From JABDGR01 sp964561455 (GTDB taxonomy: Bacteria > Verrucomicrobiota > Verrucomicrobiia > Opitutales > JABDGR01), in NCBI GenBank assembly GCA_964561455.1, contig CAZLPS010000178.1, positions 1 to 5,636 of the forward strand: a stretch of 5,636 nucleotides of DNA, written 5' to 3'. The notes under the pieces were generated by a model. The model was not told the origin of the DNA. It saw only the letters and a list, made by a program, of their open reading frames with translations, and did no database searches. Position 1 is the stretch's first letter. Each line of letters opens with the position of its first letter. Below are positions 5,065 to 5,636 of this stretch, piece by piece. The translations under genes were made by a program, and so were the position numbers.

Positions 5065-5636
5065 ATGAAGCCCTTCGCCCTTTCCCTCCTCCTGGTCCTG
5101 TCAGCCCTGCCTGTATCCGCTCAGTCGCCCGCGGCCTCCGCTCCTCCTGCGCCGGCGTCCCTCGCCCAGCGCGAAGCGGCGGAACTTGCCCTTTTCGACC
5201 ACAAGGCTGCCCTGGCCAAAGACCTCGGCGCCACGCATCTCGTCATTACCGAAAACCTCCCCCTTGCCACTTGGGAACTCGACGATGCCGATCCTTATCC
5301 CGCCTGGTTTGTCCACCACGCCAGTCTCCTGACCATCTTTCCCCCCAAAGACGTCCTGCCCTACGTCAACGCCGACTACGCTGCCCATTGCGTGGCCATT
5401 CTTGAGCAACGCTGCGCGGTCTTGCGCAAATATGGGCTCAAAGCTGTCTGGAATGCCAATGAGCCCGCCGTGATGCCCGAGGCCTTCTTCACCGCCTTTC
5501 CCGCGCTCCGCGGCCCGCGCATTGACCAACCGAACCGCTCCCGCCTGCCGCATTTCGCCCCGAGCGTGGACGAACCCGAGACCCTGCGCATGTATCGCGA
5601 GTCCATGCAGCTTTTGCTCAAAAGCTGCCCGGAGGT
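5065..5636 (+). CDS. Secreted protein, possible TIM-barrel carbohydrate-active enzyme (partial)
   Basis: An open frame starts at ATG 5065 and is still open at the window end, giving 190 residues. A signal peptide is clear: Lys2, a Leu-rich core and a VSA-QS cleavage site near residue 20, then an Ala/Pro-rich linker to about 32. The mature part includes LGATHLVITENLP (54-66), WELDDADPYPAWFVHH (70-85), VAILEQRCAVLRKYGLKAVW (111-130) and NANEPAVMPEAFFTAFPALRG (starting at 131). The pattern of 'helix, KYGLK, strand, NEP, large residue near PEAFF' resembles a barrel strand and loop in GH20/GH67-like glycosidases, but I cannot assign a family. The NEP need not be catalytic here. The strand choice is supported by the signal peptide and GC-rich codon use like that of the GH3. 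No Shine-Dalgarno is visible. Role in polysaccharide breakdown is inference. Confidence 0.75.
   Translation, partial: MKPFALSLLLVLSALPVSAQSPAASAPPAPASLAQREAAELALFDHKAALAKDLGATHLVITENLPLATWELDDADPYPAWFVHHASLLTIFPPKDVLPYVNADYAAHCVAILEQRCAVLRKYGLKAVWNANEPAVMPEAFFTAFPALRGPRIDQPNRSRLPHFAPSVDEPETLRMYRESMQLLLKSCPE

Noticed and set aside
5101..5553. 150-codon - strand frame at the right end
   Set aside because: Its product is Gly/Arg-rich low complexity. The + strand frame has a signal peptide and natural protein character.

Overview
The window looks like an accessory region of a free-living, polysaccharide-degrading bacterium. The best guess is Verrucomicrobiota (Opitutales/Opitutaceae-like). That guess rests on two GC-rich genes for secreted proteins with an 'AQ' just after the signal-peptide cleavage region, weak or absent Shine-Dalgarno sequences, and an intergenic zone packed with purine-rich heptanucleotide repeats. 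It is inference; no marker gene is present.

Layout. Positions 1-330 hold no convincing gene but carry two direct copies of a transposon-end-like motif. Positions 414-2286 hold a compact two-gene cassette on the + strand: an HNH-nuclease-like protein with a long coiled-coil hairpin, followed 10 bases later by a small all-helical protein. Positions 2287-2597 are non-coding and contain a second, unrelated pair of terminal-type repeats and a 16-bp perfect palindrome. Positions 2598-3701 hold the secreted N-terminal part of a family 3 glycoside hydrolase. It stops matching the family just before the catalytic nucleophile, and an inverted copy of the left-hand motif sits at the break. Positions 3673-4566 on the - strand encode an unrecognised, probably beta-rich 297-residue protein. 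Positions 4650-5064 are a mosaic of at least five different tandem repeats, nearly all with a 7-base period. At 5065 a new secreted protein starts, possibly a TIM-barrel carbohydrate-active enzyme, and runs off the window end.

Reading together. The outer genes (the GH3 remnant and the 5065 gene) fit a carbohydrate-degrading chromosome. The middle genes are visibly AT-richer and are bordered by repeats, as expected of inserted DNA. The HNH/coiled-coil pair is the best candidate for an undescribed system, perhaps defence- or toxin-like; nothing in the sequence proves that role. The left end of the HNH frame and the right end of the GH3 both abut copies of the same motif, on the same side of it, so both genes may have been cut by the same kind of mobile element.
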